64,000 nt of DNA from Pseudoxanthomonas composti (GCF_004122095.1 NZ_SAWZ01000005.1:1-64000); one strand, 5' to 3'; positions 8,026 to 19,731 are shown, numbered from the stretch's first letter. Program-made: numbers and translations. The notes: a model not told the origin generated them from the letters alone.

Positions 8026-9546
8026 TTACGGCAGCTTGCTGTTGGCGAGCTGCAGCACCAGTTGCTGGATAGACGGTTCCATCAGGTCGGTCAGCGGCTT
8101 GGGATAGATGCCCAGCGCCAGCGTGCCGATGGCGAACACGCCCAGCACCAGGGCCTCGCGTGCGTTGATGTCCTTCAGTTCGGCCACGTGGCTGTTGGCG
8201 ACCTCGCCGTACAGCACGCGCTTGACCAGCCACAGCGTGTAGGCCGCGCCGATGATCAGCGTCAGGGCGGCCAGCAGTCCCACGAACGGGCTCTTCTGGA
8301 ACGCGGCCAAAATGACCATGAACTCGCCGACAAAGCCGCTGGTGCCCGGCAGGCCCGAGTTGGCCATGCCGAACAGCACGAAGAACACCGCGAACCAGGG
8401 CATCACGTTGGCCACGCCGCCGTAGTCCTTGATCATGCGGGTGTGCATGCGGTCGTAGACCACGCCCACGCAGGAGAACATGGCGCCGGACACGAAGCCG
8501 TGCGAGATCATCTGCACCATCGCACCCTGCAGGCCCAGCTGCGCGCCGTCCACGCCGGCGCCGTTGGTATCGCGCACCAAGGTGAAGGCGATGAAGGTGC
8601 CCAGGGTCACGAAGCCCATGTGCGAGACCGACGAATAGGCGATCAGCTTCTTCATGTCCTCCTGCACCAGCGCCACCAGGCCCACGTAGACCACGCCGAT
8701 CAGCGACAGCACGATCACCAGCTGGGAGTACTCATGGCCGGCATCGGGGGTGATGGGCAGGCTGAAGCGCAGGAAGCCGTAGCCACCGATCTTCAGCGCG
8801 ATCGCCGCCAGGATCACCGAGCCGGCCGTGGGCGCTTCCACGTGCGCATCGGGCAGCCAGGTATGCACCGGGAACATCGGCACCTTGACCGCGAAGGCGA
8901 TCAGGAACGCGAAGAAGATCCACGTCTGCTCCTGCATCGTCAGCGGCAGCGCGTACAGGTCGGCGAACTGGAAGCTGCCGCCCTTCAGGTACAGGTAAAT
9001 CAGGCCCACCAGCATCAGCACCGAGCCGAGGAAGGTGTACAGGAAGAACTTCACCGCCGCGTAGATGCGACGCGGGCCGCCCCAGACGCCGATGATCAGA
9101 AACATCGGGATCAGCATCGCCTCGAAGAACACATAGAACAGCATCGCGTCGGTCGCCGCGAAGATGCCCACGGTCACGCCTTCCAGGATCAGGAACGCGG
9201 CCACGTACTGCGACACGCGCTTGGTCACCGAGGTCCACGCGCCGATCAGGGTCAGCACGGTGATCAAGGTGGTCAGCAGCACCAGGGCCACGGCGATGCC
9301 GTCCACGCCGAGGGCGTAGTTGATCTTGAACGCCGGGATCCAGGCGTGCAGCTCCTGGTACTGCAGGCCGGGGTTGTTCCACTGGAAGTAGACCAGCAGC
9401 GGCAGGCTGGCCAGGAAGGTCAGCAGTGCCGTGCCCAACGCCAGCCAGCGCGCCGCCGAGGCACGGGCATTGCCCAGGGCCAGGACCAGGGAGCCGCCCA
9501 GGATGGGCAGCCAGATCAGAATGCTAAGCAGAGGCCAATTCGCCAC
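8026..9546 (-). CDS. nuoM: NADH-quinone oxidoreductase subunit M
   Basis: NuoM is an antiporter-like membrane subunit of complex I that translocates protons. The protein has 506 residues, about 14 membrane helices and the diagnostic HTWLPDAHVEAPTAGSVILA segment typical of NuoM. The start is a GTG at 9544-9546 (reads ANWPLLSILIWLPILGG after the initiator). It lies 21 bp after the nuoL stop and 8 bp before nuoN. Length and motifs match the family. Confidence 0.97.
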   Translation of the reverse strand: MANWPLLSILIWLPILGGSLVLALGNARASAARWLALGTALLTFLASLPLLVYFQWNNPGLQYQELHAWIPAFKINYALGVDGIAVALVLLTTLITVLTLIGAWTSVTKRVSQYVAAFLILEGVTVGIFAATDAMLFYVFFEAMLIPMFLIIGVWGGPRRIYAAVKFFLYTFLGSVLMLVGLIYLYLKGGSFQFADLYALPLTMQEQTWIFFAFLIAFAVKVPMFPVHTWLPDAHVEAPTAGSVILAAIALKIGGYGFLRFSLPITPDAGHEYSQLVIVLSLIGVVYVGLVALVQEDMKKLIAYSSVSHMGFVTLGTFIAFTLVRDTNGAGVDGAQLGLQGAMVQMISHGFVSGAMFSCVGVVYDRMHTRMIKDYGGVANVMPWFAVFFVLFGMANSGLPGTSGFVGEFMVILAAFQKSPFVGLLAALTLIIGAAYTLWLVKRVLYGEVANSHVAELKDINAREALVLGVFAIGTLALGIYPKPLTDLMEPSIQQLVLQLANSKLP

Positions 9547-9567
9547 GTGTTCGTATCCGTGCAGGGT

Positions 9568-11727
9568 TCAGCGCCAGTACGAGATGAGCACGGCCAGCAG
9601 TGCAATCAGGCCGAGGATCATCGCGAACGCATAGTGATAGAGGAAGCCGGACTGGGTACGGCGCAGCAGGTTGGCGCACAGCTCGACAAGACGCGCGCTG
9701 CCGTTGACGCCCACGCCGTCGATCAGCTTGGAATCGACCACGCGCGAGGCCTGGCCCAGGGCCACGCCACCGCCGGCGAAACCGCCGATCCACAGCGCGT
9801 CGAAACCGAACTTGTTCTCCAGCACCCACACCAGCGGCGCACCGGCCTTGCGCATGCGCGCCGGCAGCGACGGCGAGGCGATCAGGTACAGGAAGGTGGC
9901 CAGGGCGAAGCCGGCGAAGGCGAGCCAGAACGGCGCGGTGGTCAGGCCATGCAGCGCGAACGCCACCGGACCATGGAACTCCTCGGCCAATGCGCCGATC
10001 GTGTCCTTGGCCGGCTCGTAGAACTGCACAACACCGGTGAAGAAGGTCGTGGCCTGGCCCGGAATGCCAGCCTCGGCATGGTGGCCCAGCCAGTCGGTGC
10101 CGTACAGCATGGGACCGATGGTGAAGAAGCCGATCAGGATCGAGGGGATTGCCAGCAGGATCAGCGGCAGGGTCACCACCCACGGCGACTCGTGCGGCTC
10201 GTGCGCGCCGTGATGGCCATGGCCATGATCGTCGTGACCGTGGTCGTCGTGGCCGTGCACCTGAGCCTCGGCATCGGTGTGGTCGGCTTCGCCATGGGCG
10301 CCGGCATGCGCGTGACCGTGGTCGTCATGGGCGTCGCGGAAACGCTCCTTGCCGTGGAAGGTCAGGTACAGCAGGCGGAAGCTGTAGAAGCTGGTGATGA
10401 ACACACCGCCCAGTACCGCGTAGTAGCCGTACTGCGCGATCCAGCCACCGTGGACGTGGGCGTTGTGCCCGGCCGCCTCGATGATGCTGTCCTTGGAATA
10501 GAAGCCGGAAAAGAACGGCGTGCCCACCAGGGCCAGGGTGCCGATCAGGCTGGTGATGTAGGTGATCGGCATGTACTTGCGCAGGCCGCCCATCTTGCGC
10601 ATGTCCTGCTCGTGATGCATACCGATGATGACCGAACCGGCCGCCAGGAACAGCAGCGCCTTGAAGAAGGCATGGGTCATCAGGTGGAACACCGCGGCCG
10701 AATACGCCGACACGCCCAGCGCCACGGTCATGTAGCCCAGCTGGGACAGCGTGGAATAGGCCACCACGCGCTTGATGTCGTTCTGCACGATGCCGATCAG
10801 GCCGGTGAAGAAGGCCGTGGTGGCGCCGATGACCAGCACGAAGTTCAGCGCCGTCTGCGACAGCTCGAACAGCGGCGACATGCGCGTCACCATGAAGATG
10901 CCGGCGGTCACCATGGTCGCGGCGTGGATCAGCGCCGAGATCGGGGTCGGGCCTTCCATCGAATCGGGCAGCCACACGTGCAGCGGGACCTGCGCGGACT
11001 TGCCCATCGCACCGATGAACAGGCAAATGCAGATGATGGTAGCCACGCTCCAGGGATGACCCTTGAACACTTCCACTTCCTGGCCCTGCAGCAGCGGCGC
11101 GTTGGCGAACACGCTGGTGTAGTCCAGCGTGCCGAACCACATCAGCACCATGGCGATGCCGAGCAGGAAGCCGAAGTCGCCCACGCGGTTGACCAGGAAC
11201 GCCTTCATGTTGGCGAACACCGCGGTCGGACGCTTGAACCAGAAACCGATCAGCAGGTAAGACACCAGGCCCACCGCTTCCCAGCCGAAGAACAGCTGCA
11301 GGAAGTTGTTGCTCATCACCAGCATCAACATCGAGAAGGTGAACAGCGAGATGTAGCTGAAGAAGCGCTGGTAGCCCGGGTCGTCGTGCATGTAGCCGAT
11401 GGTGTAGATGTGCACCAGCAGCGAGACGAAGGTCACCACCACCATCATCATCGCGGTCAGGCGATCGACCATGAAGCCGACGTGGCCGCTGTAGTTGCCG
11501 ACCTCGAAGAAGGTGTAGAGGTTCTGGTTGAAGGGCTGCGCGCCGACGCCGACCAGCTGGTACAGGGTCCAGCACGACAGCGCGCAGCTGATGGCCACGC
11601 CCAGGATGGTGACGGTGTGGGCCCCTGCCCGGCCGACCTGCCGGCCGAACAGGCCGGCGATGATGCTGCCCAGCAACGGGGCCAGCACCACGGCGATCAG
11701 AAGACTCTTGGAGAGCGTAATTTCCAT
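9568..11727 (-). CDS. nuoL: NADH-quinone oxidoreductase subunit L
   Basis: NuoL is the distal antiporter-like subunit of complex I and carries the long lateral helix. The 719-residue product starts MEITLSKSLLIAVVLAPLLG and contains HVWLPDSMEGPTPISALIHA. It is about 100 residues longer than E. coli NuoL. Part of the excess is a His/Asp-rich insert of about 50 residues (about 461-512, encoded at 10192-10345), with repeats such as HDDHGHDDHGHGHHG and at least 15 His. It sits in the loop after YLTFHGKERF and could bind metal, but similar inserts occur in other proteobacterial NuoL, so its function is open. It lies between nuoK and nuoM with short gaps. Confidence 0.97.
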   Translation of the reverse strand: MEITLSKSLLIAVVLAPLLGSIIAGLFGRQVGRAGAHTVTILGVAISCALSCWTLYQLVGVGAQPFNQNLYTFFEVGNYSGHVGFMVDRLTAMMMVVVTFVSLLVHIYTIGYMHDDPGYQRFFSYISLFTFSMLMLVMSNNFLQLFFGWEAVGLVSYLLIGFWFKRPTAVFANMKAFLVNRVGDFGFLLGIAMVLMWFGTLDYTSVFANAPLLQGQEVEVFKGHPWSVATIICICLFIGAMGKSAQVPLHVWLPDSMEGPTPISALIHAATMVTAGIFMVTRMSPLFELSQTALNFVLVIGATTAFFTGLIGIVQNDIKRVVAYSTLSQLGYMTVALGVSAYSAAVFHLMTHAFFKALLFLAAGSVIIGMHHEQDMRKMGGLRKYMPITYITSLIGTLALVGTPFFSGFYSKDSIIEAAGHNAHVHGGWIAQYGYYAVLGGVFITSFYSFRLLYLTFHGKERFRDAHDDHGHAHAGAHGEADHTDAEAQVHGHDDHGHDDHGHGHHGAHEPHESPWVVTLPLILLAIPSILIGFFTIGPMLYGTDWLGHHAEAGIPGQATTFFTGVVQFYEPAKDTIGALAEEFHGPVAFALHGLTTAPFWLAFAGFALATFLYLIASPSLPARMRKAGAPLVWVLENKFGFDALWIGGFAGGGVALGQASRVVDSKLIDGVGVNGSARLVELCANLLRRTQSGFLYHYAFAMILGLIALLAVLISYWR

Positions 11728-11735
11728 CTGCTTGA

Positions 11736-12041
11736 TCAGCCCTTCAGCGAATCGACTTCGGACACGTTGATCGTGCGCCGGCTACGGAACAGCGTGACCA
11801 GGATGGCCAGGCCAATGGCCGCTTCGGCAGCCGCCACGGTCAGGATGAAGAACACGAACAGCTGGCCCGAGGCATCGCCCAGCTGACGCGAGAACGCGAC
11901 GAAGTTGACGTTGACCGCCAGCAGCATCAGTTCGATGGACATCAGCAGGACCAGCACGTTCTTCCGGTTGAGGAAGATGCCGGCCAGGCTGATGCAGAAC
12001 AGCACCGCGCCCAGCGCGAGCAGGTGTCCGAGGGTGATCAT
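11736..12041 (-). CDS. nuoK: NADH-quinone oxidoreductase subunit K
   Basis: NuoK is a 101-residue, three-helix membrane subunit of complex I homologous to MrpC. It starts [20 protein letters not shown] and contains the buried glutamates expected for proton transfer, in [10 protein letters not shown] and [10 protein letters not shown]. Its ATG overlaps the nuoJ stop by 4 bp (ATGA), so translation is coupled. It ends 8 bp before nuoL. Confidence 0.97.
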   Translation of the reverse strand: MITLGHLLALGAVLFCISLAGIFLNRKNVLVLLMSIELMLLAVNVNFVAFSRQLGDASGQLFVFFILTVAAAEAAIGLAILVTLFRSRRTINVSEVDSLKG

Positions 12042-12694
12042 GGCTTGGTCTCCTCAGGATTGGCCGGCGCTTGTTCTTCCACCACCGGGCGCACGGCCTG
12101 CATCTTGACCATGCGGAAGCGGTCGGCGGCCTTGACCCGCGACTGCTCGCCCGGGTTCTGCGACTTGACGCCCTCGCGCTTGCGCAGGGTCAGCATGACG
12201 GCGGCCACCACGGCCACGGTCAGGATGATGGCGGCGAACTCGAACGGCAGCAGGAACTCGGTGAACAGCGTGCGCGCCAGCCAGGTGATGTTGGAGACCT
12301 CGGCGGCCTGGGCGGCGGCATTGTCCACCGGCAGCGCCTCACCGGTCTTGGCCTTGATGCCGATCAGCACCAGCATCTGCACCAGCATCACCACCGCCAC
12401 CAGCAGGCCCACGGGCAGGAACTTCACCCAGCCCTGGCGCAGTTGGTCGATGTCGATGTCCAGCATCATCACCACGAACAGGAACAGCACCATCACCGCG
12501 CCGACGTAGACCAGGATCAGCGCCACGCCCAGGAACTCAGCACCGACCAGCAGCCAGGTGCAGGCCACGGTGAAGAACGTCAGGATCAGGAACATCACCG
12601 CATGCACGGGGTTACGAACGCTGATGACAGCGCCCGCGGACACCGCCGCGATCGTCGCGAAGATCCAGAAGGAAATATTGACCCAATCCATCAT
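12038..12694 (-). CDS. nuoJ: NADH-quinone oxidoreductase subunit J
   Basis: NuoJ is a five-helix membrane subunit of complex I, here 218 residues. The start is the first of two adjacent ATG codons (12692-12694, or 12689-12691), giving [17 protein letters not shown]. The typical [20 protein letters not shown] segment is present. The C-terminal tail after about residue 180 is basic and variable, as is usual. It starts 4 bp after nuoI ends and overlaps nuoK. Confidence 0.96.
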   Translation of the reverse strand: MMDWVNISFWIFATIAAVSAGAVISVRNPVHAVMFLILTFFTVACTWLLVGAEFLGVALILVYVGAVMVLFLFVVMMLDIDIDQLRQGWVKFLPVGLLVAVVMLVQMLVLIGIKAKTGEALPVDNAAAQAAEVSNITWLARTLFTEFLLPFEFAAIILTVAVVAAVMLTLRKREGVKSQNPGEQSRVKAADRFRMVKMQAVRPVVEEQAPANPEETKP

Positions 12695-12698
12695 GTCC

Positions 12699-13187
12699 TC
12701 AGCGGTAGGCGGCGTCGGCGGCACGGCGTTCTGCGATTTCCGCCTCGAGGCGGTCGCCGATGGCCAGCAGCTGTGGCTTGGTGACGATGTTCTCGCCCCG
12801 GTTCTCGAAGTGGTACTCCAGGATGTGGGTCTCCACGATCGAGTCGACCGGGCAGCTTTCCTCGCAGAAGCCGCAATAGATGCACTTGAACAGGTCGATG
12901 TCGTAACGCGTGGTGCGGCGGGTGCCGTCCTCGCGCTTGGTCGAATCGATGGTGATGGCCAGCGCCGGGCACACCGCCTCGCACAGCTTGCAGGCGATGC
13001 AGCGCTCTTCCCCGTTGGGATAGCGGCGCAGCGCATGCAGGCCGCGGAAGCGCGGCGACTGCGGGAACTTCTCCATCGGGTACATCAGCGTGTACTTCGG
13101 CTTGAAGGTGTACTTCAGCGTCAGCCACAGGCCGCCGAGGAGCTCCAGCAGGAGCAGGCTCTTGAAATAGTGCGTGATCTTGTTCAT
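12699..13187 (-). CDS. nuoI: NADH-quinone oxidoreductase subunit I
   Basis: NuoI is a peripheral-arm subunit that holds iron-sulfur clusters N6a and N6b and passes electrons towards quinone. The 162-residue protein has two complete 4Fe-4S ligand sets: Cys63, 66, 69 and 73 ([12 protein letters not shown]) and Cys102, 105, 108 and 112 ([12 protein letters not shown]). It lies 6 bp after nuoH. Length and motifs are standard. Confidence 0.97.
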   Translation of the reverse strand: MNKITHYFKSLLLLELLGGLWLTLKYTFKPKYTLMYPMEKFPQSPRFRGLHALRRYPNGEERCIACKLCEAVCPALAITIDSTKREDGTRRTTRYDIDLFKCIYCGFCEESCPVDSIVETHILEYHFENRGENIVTKPQLLAIGDRLEAEIAERRAADAAYR

Positions 13188-13193
13188 TGGACC

Positions 13194-14285
13194 TTAGACA
13201 CCTCGCTGGATCACGCCGTAGAACACCATCAGCGCAACCACCGCGATCCACACGATGGTCAGCGGGATGAAGACCTTCCACCCCAGGCGCATGATCTGGT
13301 CGTAGCGGTAGCGCGGGAAGCTGGCGCGGAACCAGATATAGGCGCTGGCGAAGAAGAAGACCTTGAGCAGCAGCCACGGCCAGCCGCCGTTCCAGATCCA
13401 GTCGACCCACGGCGACACATCGGCCGTGACCCAACCCTGGATCGGGCTCAGCCAGCCACCGAGGAAGAAGATCGAGACCAGGAAGCTGACCAGGATCATG
13501 TTGGCGTATTCGGCCAGGAAGAACAGCGCGAACGCCGCACCCGAGTACTCCACCATGTGGCCGGCGACGATTTCCGACTCACCTTCCACCACGTCGAACG
13601 GCGCGCGGTTGGTTTCGGCCACGCCAGAAATCCAGTACACGATGAACAACGGGAACAGCGGCAGCAGGAACCAGTCGAAGAAGCCGGAGCTGCCCGACTG
13701 CGCCATCACGATCGAGGACAGGTTGAGGCTGCCGGCGGCGATCATCACGCCGACCAGTGCGAAGCCCATCGCGATCTCGTAGCTGACCACCTGCGCGGCC
13801 GAACGTAGCGCGCCCAGGAAGGCGTACTTGGAGTTGGACGCCCAGCCCGCCAGGATGATGCCGTACACGCCCATCGAGGTCATCGCCAGCAGGTAAAGCA
13901 GGCCGGCGTTGGCGTTGGACAGCACCAGCTGCGCGTCGAAGGGCACCACCGCCCAGGCCGCGAAGGCCGGCGCAAGCACGATCAGCGGCGAGAGGATGTA
14001 GATCGTCTTCTGCGCGCTGGACGGCGCGATGACTTCCTTGAACAGCAGTTTGAAGACGTCAGCGAAGGCCTGCAGGATGCCCATGCCGACGTACATCGGC
14101 CCGTGGCGCACATGCATCCAGCCGATCAGCTTGCGCTCCCAGACCACGAAGAACGCCACCGACACGATGACCGGCATGGCGATGACCAGGATCTTCAGCA
14201 CGATCCACGCCACCACGCCGAAGGCGCCCAGGGAGAAGAACCACTCCCGCAGCGGGCCGACTGCATTGATCAACAACTCGTTCAT
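13194..14285 (-). CDS. nuoH: NADH-quinone oxidoreductase subunit H
   Basis: NuoH forms the quinone-binding membrane connection of complex I. From the ATG at 14283-14285 the product has 363 residues with about eight membrane helices, starting [20 protein letters not shown]. Conserved pieces include [20 protein letters not shown] and [20 protein letters not shown], which line the quinone site. The ATG overlaps the nuoG stop by 4 bp (ATGA). Confidence 0.97.
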   Translation of the reverse strand: MNELLINAVGPLREWFFSLGAFGVVAWIVLKILVIAMPVIVSVAFFVVWERKLIGWMHVRHGPMYVGMGILQAFADVFKLLFKEVIAPSSAQKTIYILSPLIVLAPAFAAWAVVPFDAQLVLSNANAGLLYLLAMTSMGVYGIILAGWASNSKYAFLGALRSAAQVVSYEIAMGFALVGVMIAAGSLNLSSIVMAQSGSSGFFDWFLLPLFPLFIVYWISGVAETNRAPFDVVEGESEIVAGHMVEYSGAAFALFFLAEYANMILVSFLVSIFFLGGWLSPIQGWVTADVSPWVDWIWNGGWPWLLLKVFFFASAYIWFRASFPRYRYDQIMRLGWKVFIPLTIVWIAVVALMVFYGVIQRGV

Positions 14286-16528
14286 GCCGCCACCACCTTG
14301 ACCTTGCCGGCGCCGATCGGCGCGGTGGCGCCATGACCGGACTCGATCCACACCGAACCTGCGGCCACGGTGTCATCCACCACCACCGGCAAGGTTGCGG
14401 TGCCCTCGCCCGCCTGCACCTTGGCGATCTGGCCGGCGGACACGCCCGCGGCCTGTGCGTCGGACGAATGCATCACCACGCGCGGAGCGACATTGAGCGG
14501 ATGCTGCTGCAGTGCCTCGGCGCGGCGCACGAACCCGTCGGTGCGGTAGATACCCTGGGTGGCGACCACGTCCAGTCCCTCACCCGTGGCGGCCGGCTGC
14601 GCCGAGCGCGCCACCGAGGCAGGCGCTGCCACGGCCGGTGCCGCACGCAGGCCTTCCAGATCGGTGAAGTCAAAGCCCGGCAGTTGCAGCTCCCCGCCCA
14701 GCGCACGCAGCACTTTCCAGCCCTCGCGGGCCTCGCCCGGCAGCTTGCCGCCGGGCTGGGTGCCCTGCTCGCGGCCGTCGAGGTTGGTCAGGGTGGCGGC
14801 GATTTCCGGCAGCGCGCCGATCGGCAGGATCACATCGGCCACGCGACGGGTCGAGGCGCAGGCGAAGTGGCTGAACGCCACCACCTTGGCCTGGCCCAGC
14901 GCGACCTGCGCCTGGCTGCCCACATTGAAGTCCAGGCCCGGCTCGATGCCGTAGAGGACATAGGCCGAACGCGGCTCGGCCACCATCGCGGCGACATCGC
15001 GGGTGGACGGCAGCACGCCGGCGCGGGTCAGGCCCAGCGCATTGGCGCCCTGCGGGATGCGGCACAGTGCCGCACCGGTGGCCGAGGCGAAGGCGGCAGC
15101 AGCGGTGCGCAGCGCGGCGGCCTGCGGATGGTTCTCCGCCAGCGCACCGACGATCACCACGGCCTGGCGCGCGCCCTTCACCGCATCGTGCAGGTCGGCA
15201 TCGTCCAGCGCCGAGGCAAGCTTGGACGGGGACACGATGGCCTTGCTGGCCAGCGGGAAGGTGAAATCGAAGTCCACCGGATTGACCGCGTGGATCTTCA
15301 TCCCCTTGCGGCTGCCCTTGCGCAGGCGCTGGTGCAGCAGCGGCAGCTCGTGGCGCAGGTTGCTGCCGAACAGCACGACCACGTCGGCCTGCTCGATCTC
15401 GGCCAGCGGCACGGCGAACGGCTCGGACACGGCGGCATCGGACAGGTCGCGCGCATTGAGGCGGTGGTCCAGGTTGCCGGTGCCCAGGCCGGCGGCCAGC
15501 TTGGCCAGCAGCTTGCCTTCCTCGTTGGAGGTGGCCGGATGCACCAGCACGCCCAGGTCGTCGCCGCGATGCGCGCGCAGGATTTCGGACGCCGCCGCCA
15601 GGCCTTCGGCCCAGCTCACTTCCTTCCACTCGCCGTCGATCTTCTTCAGCGGCTTGATCGCGCGGTCGTCCGCGTAAAGGCCCTGGTGCGAATAGCGGTC
15701 GCGATCGGACAGCCAGCACTCGTTGACCGTTTCGTTGTCGCGCGGCACGGTGCGCAGCACCTGGCCGCGACGCACGTGCAGGTACAGGTTCGAGCCCATG
15801 GCGTCGTGGAAGCCCAGCGACTCGCGGGCGTTCAACTCCCACGGACGGGCGCGGAACTGGAACACCTTGTTGGTCAGCGCGCCGACCGGGCACACGTCCA
15901 CGACATTGCCGGACAGCTCGGTGGTCAGCGGCTTGCCGTCGTAGGTGCCGATCTGCAGGTTCTCGCCGCGGTACATGCCACCCAGCTCATAGGTACCGGC
16001 GATGTCGGCGGTAAAGCGGATGCAGCGCGTGCACTGGATGCAGCGGGTCATCTCGGTGGCCACCAGCGGACCGATGTCCTCGTCAGGCACCACGCGCTTG
16101 CGTTCCTGGAAGCGGCTGACCGAGCGGCCGTAGCCCAGCGACAGGTCCTGCAGCTCGCACTCGCCGCCCTGATCGCAGATCGGGCAATCCAGCGGGTGGT
16201 TGATCAGCAGGAATTCCATGACGTTGCGCTGGGACTTCAGCGCACGCTCGTTGCGGGTGAAGACCTTCAGGCCGTCCATCACCGGCGTGGCGCAGGCCGG
16301 CGACGGCTTGGGCGCGGCGCGACCGCCGACCTCGGTGTCGACCAGGCACATGCGGCAGTTGGCCGCGATCGGCAGCTTCTCGTGATAGCAGAAGCGCGGG
16401 ATCGGGATGCCGGCCTTGTCGGCGGCCTGGATGATCATCGAGCCCTTGGGCGCGGCCATCTCCACGCCGTCGATGAAGACGGTGACGTGATCCGGCGGCA
16501 GGTTCGGGTTGACGGGCTGCGCACTCAC
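14282..16528 (-). CDS. nuoG: NADH-quinone oxidoreductase subunit G
   Basis: NuoG is the large iron-sulfur subunit of the electron-input arm. The product has 748 residues from a GTG at 16526-16528. The N-terminal part carries a 2Fe-2S site (Cys47, 58, 61, 79), a His-Cys3 4Fe-4S site (His111, Cys115, 118, 124) and a 4Fe-4S site (Cys163, 166, 169, 213). A molybdopterin-oxidoreductase-like domain follows that has lost catalysis in complex I. The C-terminal third is Ala-rich and shortened compared with E. coli NuoG (about 900 residues), as is common. The GTG overlaps the nuoF stop (GTGA). Confidence 0.96.
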   Translation of the reverse strand: MSAQPVNPNLPPDHVTVFIDGVEMAAPKGSMIIQAADKAGIPIPRFCYHEKLPIAANCRMCLVDTEVGGRAAPKPSPACATPVMDGLKVFTRNERALKSQRNVMEFLLINHPLDCPICDQGGECELQDLSLGYGRSVSRFQERKRVVPDEDIGPLVATEMTRCIQCTRCIRFTADIAGTYELGGMYRGENLQIGTYDGKPLTTELSGNVVDVCPVGALTNKVFQFRARPWELNARESLGFHDAMGSNLYLHVRRGQVLRTVPRDNETVNECWLSDRDRYSHQGLYADDRAIKPLKKIDGEWKEVSWAEGLAAASEILRAHRGDDLGVLVHPATSNEEGKLLAKLAAGLGTGNLDHRLNARDLSDAAVSEPFAVPLAEIEQADVVVLFGSNLRHELPLLHQRLRKGSRKGMKIHAVNPVDFDFTFPLASKAIVSPSKLASALDDADLHDAVKGARQAVVIVGALAENHPQAAALRTAAAAFASATGAALCRIPQGANALGLTRAGVLPSTRDVAAMVAEPRSAYVLYGIEPGLDFNVGSQAQVALGQAKVVAFSHFACASTRRVADVILPIGALPEIAATLTNLDGREQGTQPGGKLPGEAREGWKVLRALGGELQLPGFDFTDLEGLRAAPAVAAPASVARSAQPAATGEGLDVVATQGIYRTDGFVRRAEALQQHPLNVAPRVVMHSSDAQAAGVSAGQIAKVQAGEGTATLPVVVDDTVAAGSVWIESGHGATAPIGAGKVKVVAA

Positions 16529-17895
16529 GCGGCCACCTCCACGTTGGAACGCACGACCGTCCCGTCGCGCTCGTCGTCGACGAGGAAGCGCTTGTTGACG
16601 ATGGCGTATTCGAATTCATGCCAGAAATGGCGCAGGAAGCCCTGCACCGGCCAGGCGGCGGCTTCGCCGAAGGCACAGATGGTGTGGCCTTCGATCTGGC
16701 CGGCGGCGGCCTTGAGCGTGTGCAGGTCTTCCAGGGTGGCCTTGTGTTCGGCCACGCGGGTCAGCATGCGGTACATCCAGCCGGTGCCCTCGCGGCACGG
16801 AGTGCACTGGCCGCAGCTTTCCTTGAAATAGAAGCGCGCGATGCGCTGGCAGGCGCGCACCATGCAGGTGGTGTCGTCCATCACCACAACCGCGCCAGAA
16901 CCCAGGCCGGAACCGGCTTTCTGGATCGCGTCGTAGTCCATGGTCAAGCCCATCATGACCTCGCCCGGCAGCACCGGCATCGAGGACCCACCGGGAATCA
17001 CGCCCTTGATCTTGCGACCTTCGCGCATGCCGCCGCACAGCTCCAGCAGTTCGGAGAACGGCGTGCCCAGGCGGATCTCGTGGTTGCCCGGCTTGGCCAC
17101 GTGGCCGGAGACCGAGAAAATCTTGCAGCCGCCGTTATTCGGCTTGCCCAGGCCCATGAACCATTCGGCGCCGTTGCGGATGATCGCCGGCACCGAGGCG
17201 TACGTCTCGGTGTTGTTGATCGTGGTCGGCTTGCCGAACAAGCCGAAGTTGGCCGGAAACGGCGGCTTGAAGCGCGGCTGGCCCTTCTTGCCTTCCAGCG
17301 ACTCCATCAGCGCGGTCTCTTCGCCGCAGATGTAGGCGCCCGCGCCCAGCGCGTTGTACAGGTCGATATCGATGCCCGAGCCCAGGATGTTCTTGCCCAG
17401 CCAGCCGTGCTTGTAAGCCTCGGCGGTGGCTTCTTCCAGGTGCTCGAAGGGTTCGTGGTGGAATTCGCCGCGCAGGTAGTTGTAACCCACGGACGAGCCG
17501 GTGGCGTAGCAGGCGATGGCCATGCCCTCGATCACCGCGTGCGGGTTGTAGCGCAGGATGTCGCGATCCTTGGCGGTGCCCGGCTCGGACTCGTCCGAGT
17601 TGCAGAGGATGTACTTCTGCATGTCTCCCTTGGGCATGAAGGACCACTTCAGGCCGGTCGGGAAGCCCGCGCCGCCACGGCCGCGCAGGCCGGACTGCTT
17701 GACCATCTCCACCACGTCGGCCGGCGCGATCTTCTCTTCGATGATCTTGCGCAGCGCGGCGTAGCCACCGGTCTTGAGATAGTTCTCGTAGGACCAGGGC
17801 TTGTCGAAATGCAGCGTGGTGTAGACGGCCTGGTGCTCCTTGGGAGCGGGGCCGACCGGGCCGTAGCCCTCGGAATAATGTGAATGGCCTGCCAT
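16525..17895 (-). CDS. nuoF: NADH-quinone oxidoreductase subunit F
   Basis: NuoF binds NADH and FMN and starts electron flow in complex I. The 456-residue protein has the glycine-rich NADH/FMN region [16 protein letters not shown] and [14 protein letters not shown]. It also has the N3 4Fe-4S motif [15 protein letters not shown] followed by a fourth Cys in [13 protein letters not shown]. The start is an ATG at 17893-17895, 4 bp after nuoE. Family length is normal. Confidence 0.97.
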   Translation of the reverse strand: MAGHSHYSEGYGPVGPAPKEHQAVYTTLHFDKPWSYENYLKTGGYAALRKIIEEKIAPADVVEMVKQSGLRGRGGAGFPTGLKWSFMPKGDMQKYILCNSDESEPGTAKDRDILRYNPHAVIEGMAIACYATGSSVGYNYLRGEFHHEPFEHLEEATAEAYKHGWLGKNILGSGIDIDLYNALGAGAYICGEETALMESLEGKKGQPRFKPPFPANFGLFGKPTTINNTETYASVPAIIRNGAEWFMGLGKPNNGGCKIFSVSGHVAKPGNHEIRLGTPFSELLELCGGMREGRKIKGVIPGGSSMPVLPGEVMMGLTMDYDAIQKAGSGLGSGAVVVMDDTTCMVRACQRIARFYFKESCGQCTPCREGTGWMYRMLTRVAEHKATLEDLHTLKAAAGQIEGHTICAFGEAAAWPVQGFLRHFWHEFEYAIVNKRFLVDDERDGTVVRSNVEVAA

Positions 17896-17899
17896 GCGC

Positions 17900-18427
17900 T
17901 TACTCCAGCCCGTCCAGCAGTTCGTCGACCTTCGCCGGGGTCAGGTTCTCGTGGTAGTGGCCGTTGATGACCACCACCGGCGCGCCGCAGCACGCGGCCA
18001 CGCACTCTTCCTCGCGCTTGAGGTAAACCCGGCCGTCCGCGGTGGACGAACCCAGCTTGCAGCCCAGCTTCTGCTCGGCATGGGCGACCAGCTTCTCGGC
18101 GCCGTTGAGCCAGCAGCTGATGTTGGTGCAGAACGCAACGTTGTGGCGGCCGACCTTCTCGGTCTCGAACATCGAGTAGAAGCTGGCGACCTCGTAGGCC
18201 CATACCGGCGGGATGCCCAGGTACTTGGCCACCGCGGCGATCAGCTCGTCGGTCAGATAGCCGCCATTCTGCTCCTGCGCGGCGAACAGGCCCTGCAGGG
18301 TCGCCGAGCGACGACGGTCCGGCGGGAACTTGGCCAGCCAATGCTCGATGTGCGCGCGGGTCTCCTCGCTCAGGACGACCTGCGGGTCGACGTGGCGGGC
18401 ATTCTCGAAATTACCGGTGGCTTTCAT
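17900..18427 (-). CDS. nuoE: NADH-quinone oxidoreductase subunit E
   Basis: NuoE carries the 2Fe-2S cluster N1a and is related to thioredoxin-like ferredoxins. The product has 175 residues; ligands are Cys100 and Cys105 (CTNISC) and Cys142 and Cys146 (CVAACC). Its ATG overlaps the nuoD stop by 4 bp. Motif spacing matches the family. Confidence 0.97.
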   Translation of the reverse strand: MKATGNFENARHVDPQVVLSEETRAHIEHWLAKFPPDRRRSATLQGLFAAQEQNGGYLTDELIAAVAKYLGIPPVWAYEVASFYSMFETEKVGRHNVAFCTNISCWLNGAEKLVAHAEQKLGCKLGSSTADGRVYLKREEECVAACCGAPVVVINGHYHENLTPAKVDELLDGLE

Positions 18428-19731
18428 CGATCCACCTCACCGAACACAAGGTCATACGTACCGATCATCGCCACCACGTCGGGCAGCATGTGGCCGCGCA
18501 CGATGGCGTCCATGGACGACAGATGCACGAAACCGGGAGCGCGCAGATGCACGCGGAACGGCTTGTTGGCGCCATCGGAAACCAGATAGCAGCCGAACTC
18601 GCCCTTGGGGGCCTCGACCGCGGCGTAGATCTCGCCAGCGGGGACGCAATAGCCTTCACTGAACAGCTTGAAGTGATGGATCAGCGCTTCCATGTCGTCC
18701 TTCATGTCCTCGCGCTTGGGCGGGGCGACCTTGAAGTTCTCGACCATGACCGGACCAGGGTTGGCCCTGAGCCACTGAACGCACTGCTTGATGATGCGGT
18801 TGGACTCGCGCATCTCGGCGATGCGGACCAGGTAGCGGTCGTAGCAGTCGCCGTTGACGCCGACCGGGATGTCGAAATCCACCGCGTCGTACATGGCGTA
18901 GGGCTGCTTCTTGCGCAGGTCCCACTCGATGCCCGAACCGCGCACCATCACGCCGGTCATGCCCCAGGCCTTGGCCATCTCCGGGCTGATCACGCCGATG
19001 CCGACGGTGCGCTGCTTCCAGATGCGGTTGTCGGTGAGCAGGGTCTCGTACTCGTCGACCCGGCTCGGGAAGGTGTTGGTGAAGTCTTCCAGGTAATCCA
19101 GCAGCGAGCCTTCGCGCGCGGCGTTAAGGCGCTTGAGCGCCTGGCCCTTGTGCCAGGGCGATTCCTTGTACTTGGGCATGTGCCCAGGCAGGTCGCGATA
19201 GACGCCACCGGGACGATAGTAGGCCGCGTGCATGCGCGCACCGCTGACCGCCTCGTAGACGTCCATCAGCTCTTCGCGCTCGCGGAAGGCGTACAGCATG
19301 ACCGCCATCGCGCCCAGATCCAGCGCATTGGACCCGACCCACATCAGGTGGTTCAGGATGCGGGTGATCTCGTCGAACATCGTACGGATGTACTGCGCAC
19401 GCACCGGCGCCTGGATGCCCATCAGCTCTTCGATGGCGCGCACGTAGGCGTGCTCGTTGCACATCATCGAGCAATAGTCCAGGCGATCCATGTAGCCGAT
19501 GGACTGGTTGAACGGCTTGGACTCGGCCAGCTTTTCGGTGCCACGGTGCAGCAGGCCGATGTGCGGATCGGCGCGCATGATGGTCTCGCCGTCCATTTCC
19601 AGGATCAGGCGCAGCACACCGTGCGCGGCCGGATGCTGCGGGCCGAAATTCATCGTGTAGTTGCGAATCTCCTGCTTGGACTCGGCAGGATTGCTGGCGA
19701 AGGCCGCGTGGGCCTGATGGAACTCACTCAT
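18424..19731 (-). CDS. nuoD: NADH-quinone oxidoreductase subunit D
   Basis: NuoD is the 49-kDa-type subunit that forms the quinone pocket with NuoB and NuoH. The 435-residue product contains [20 protein letters not shown] near the N-terminus and HRGTEKLAE, both conserved. It ends with ...DLVFGEVDR, the typical C-terminal arginine. Its ATG overlaps the nuoC stop by 4 bp; nuoC and nuoD are separate here, unlike the fused nuoCD of E. coli. Confidence 0.97.
   Translation of the reverse strand: MSEFHQAHAAFASNPAESKQEIRNYTMNFGPQHPAAHGVLRLILEMDGETIMRADPHIGLLHRGTEKLAESKPFNQSIGYMDRLDYCSMMCNEHAYVRAIEELMGIQAPVRAQYIRTMFDEITRILNHLMWVGSNALDLGAMAVMLYAFREREELMDVYEAVSGARMHAAYYRPGGVYRDLPGHMPKYKESPWHKGQALKRLNAAREGSLLDYLEDFTNTFPSRVDEYETLLTDNRIWKQRTVGIGVISPEMAKAWGMTGVMVRGSGIEWDLRKKQPYAMYDAVDFDIPVGVNGDCYDRYLVRIAEMRESNRIIKQCVQWLRANPGPVMVENFKVAPPKREDMKDDMEALIHHFKLFSEGYCVPAGEIYAAVEAPKGEFGCYLVSDGANKPFRVHLRAPGFVHLSSMDAIVRGHMLPDVVAMIGTYDLVFGEVDR

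Noticed and set aside
8062..11886. A 1274-codon plus-strand frame antisense to nuoM and nuoL
   Set aside because: Composition is His/Gln/Arg/Asp-rich without domain character, and the opposite strand encodes complete NuoM and NuoL. It is a codon-bias shadow.
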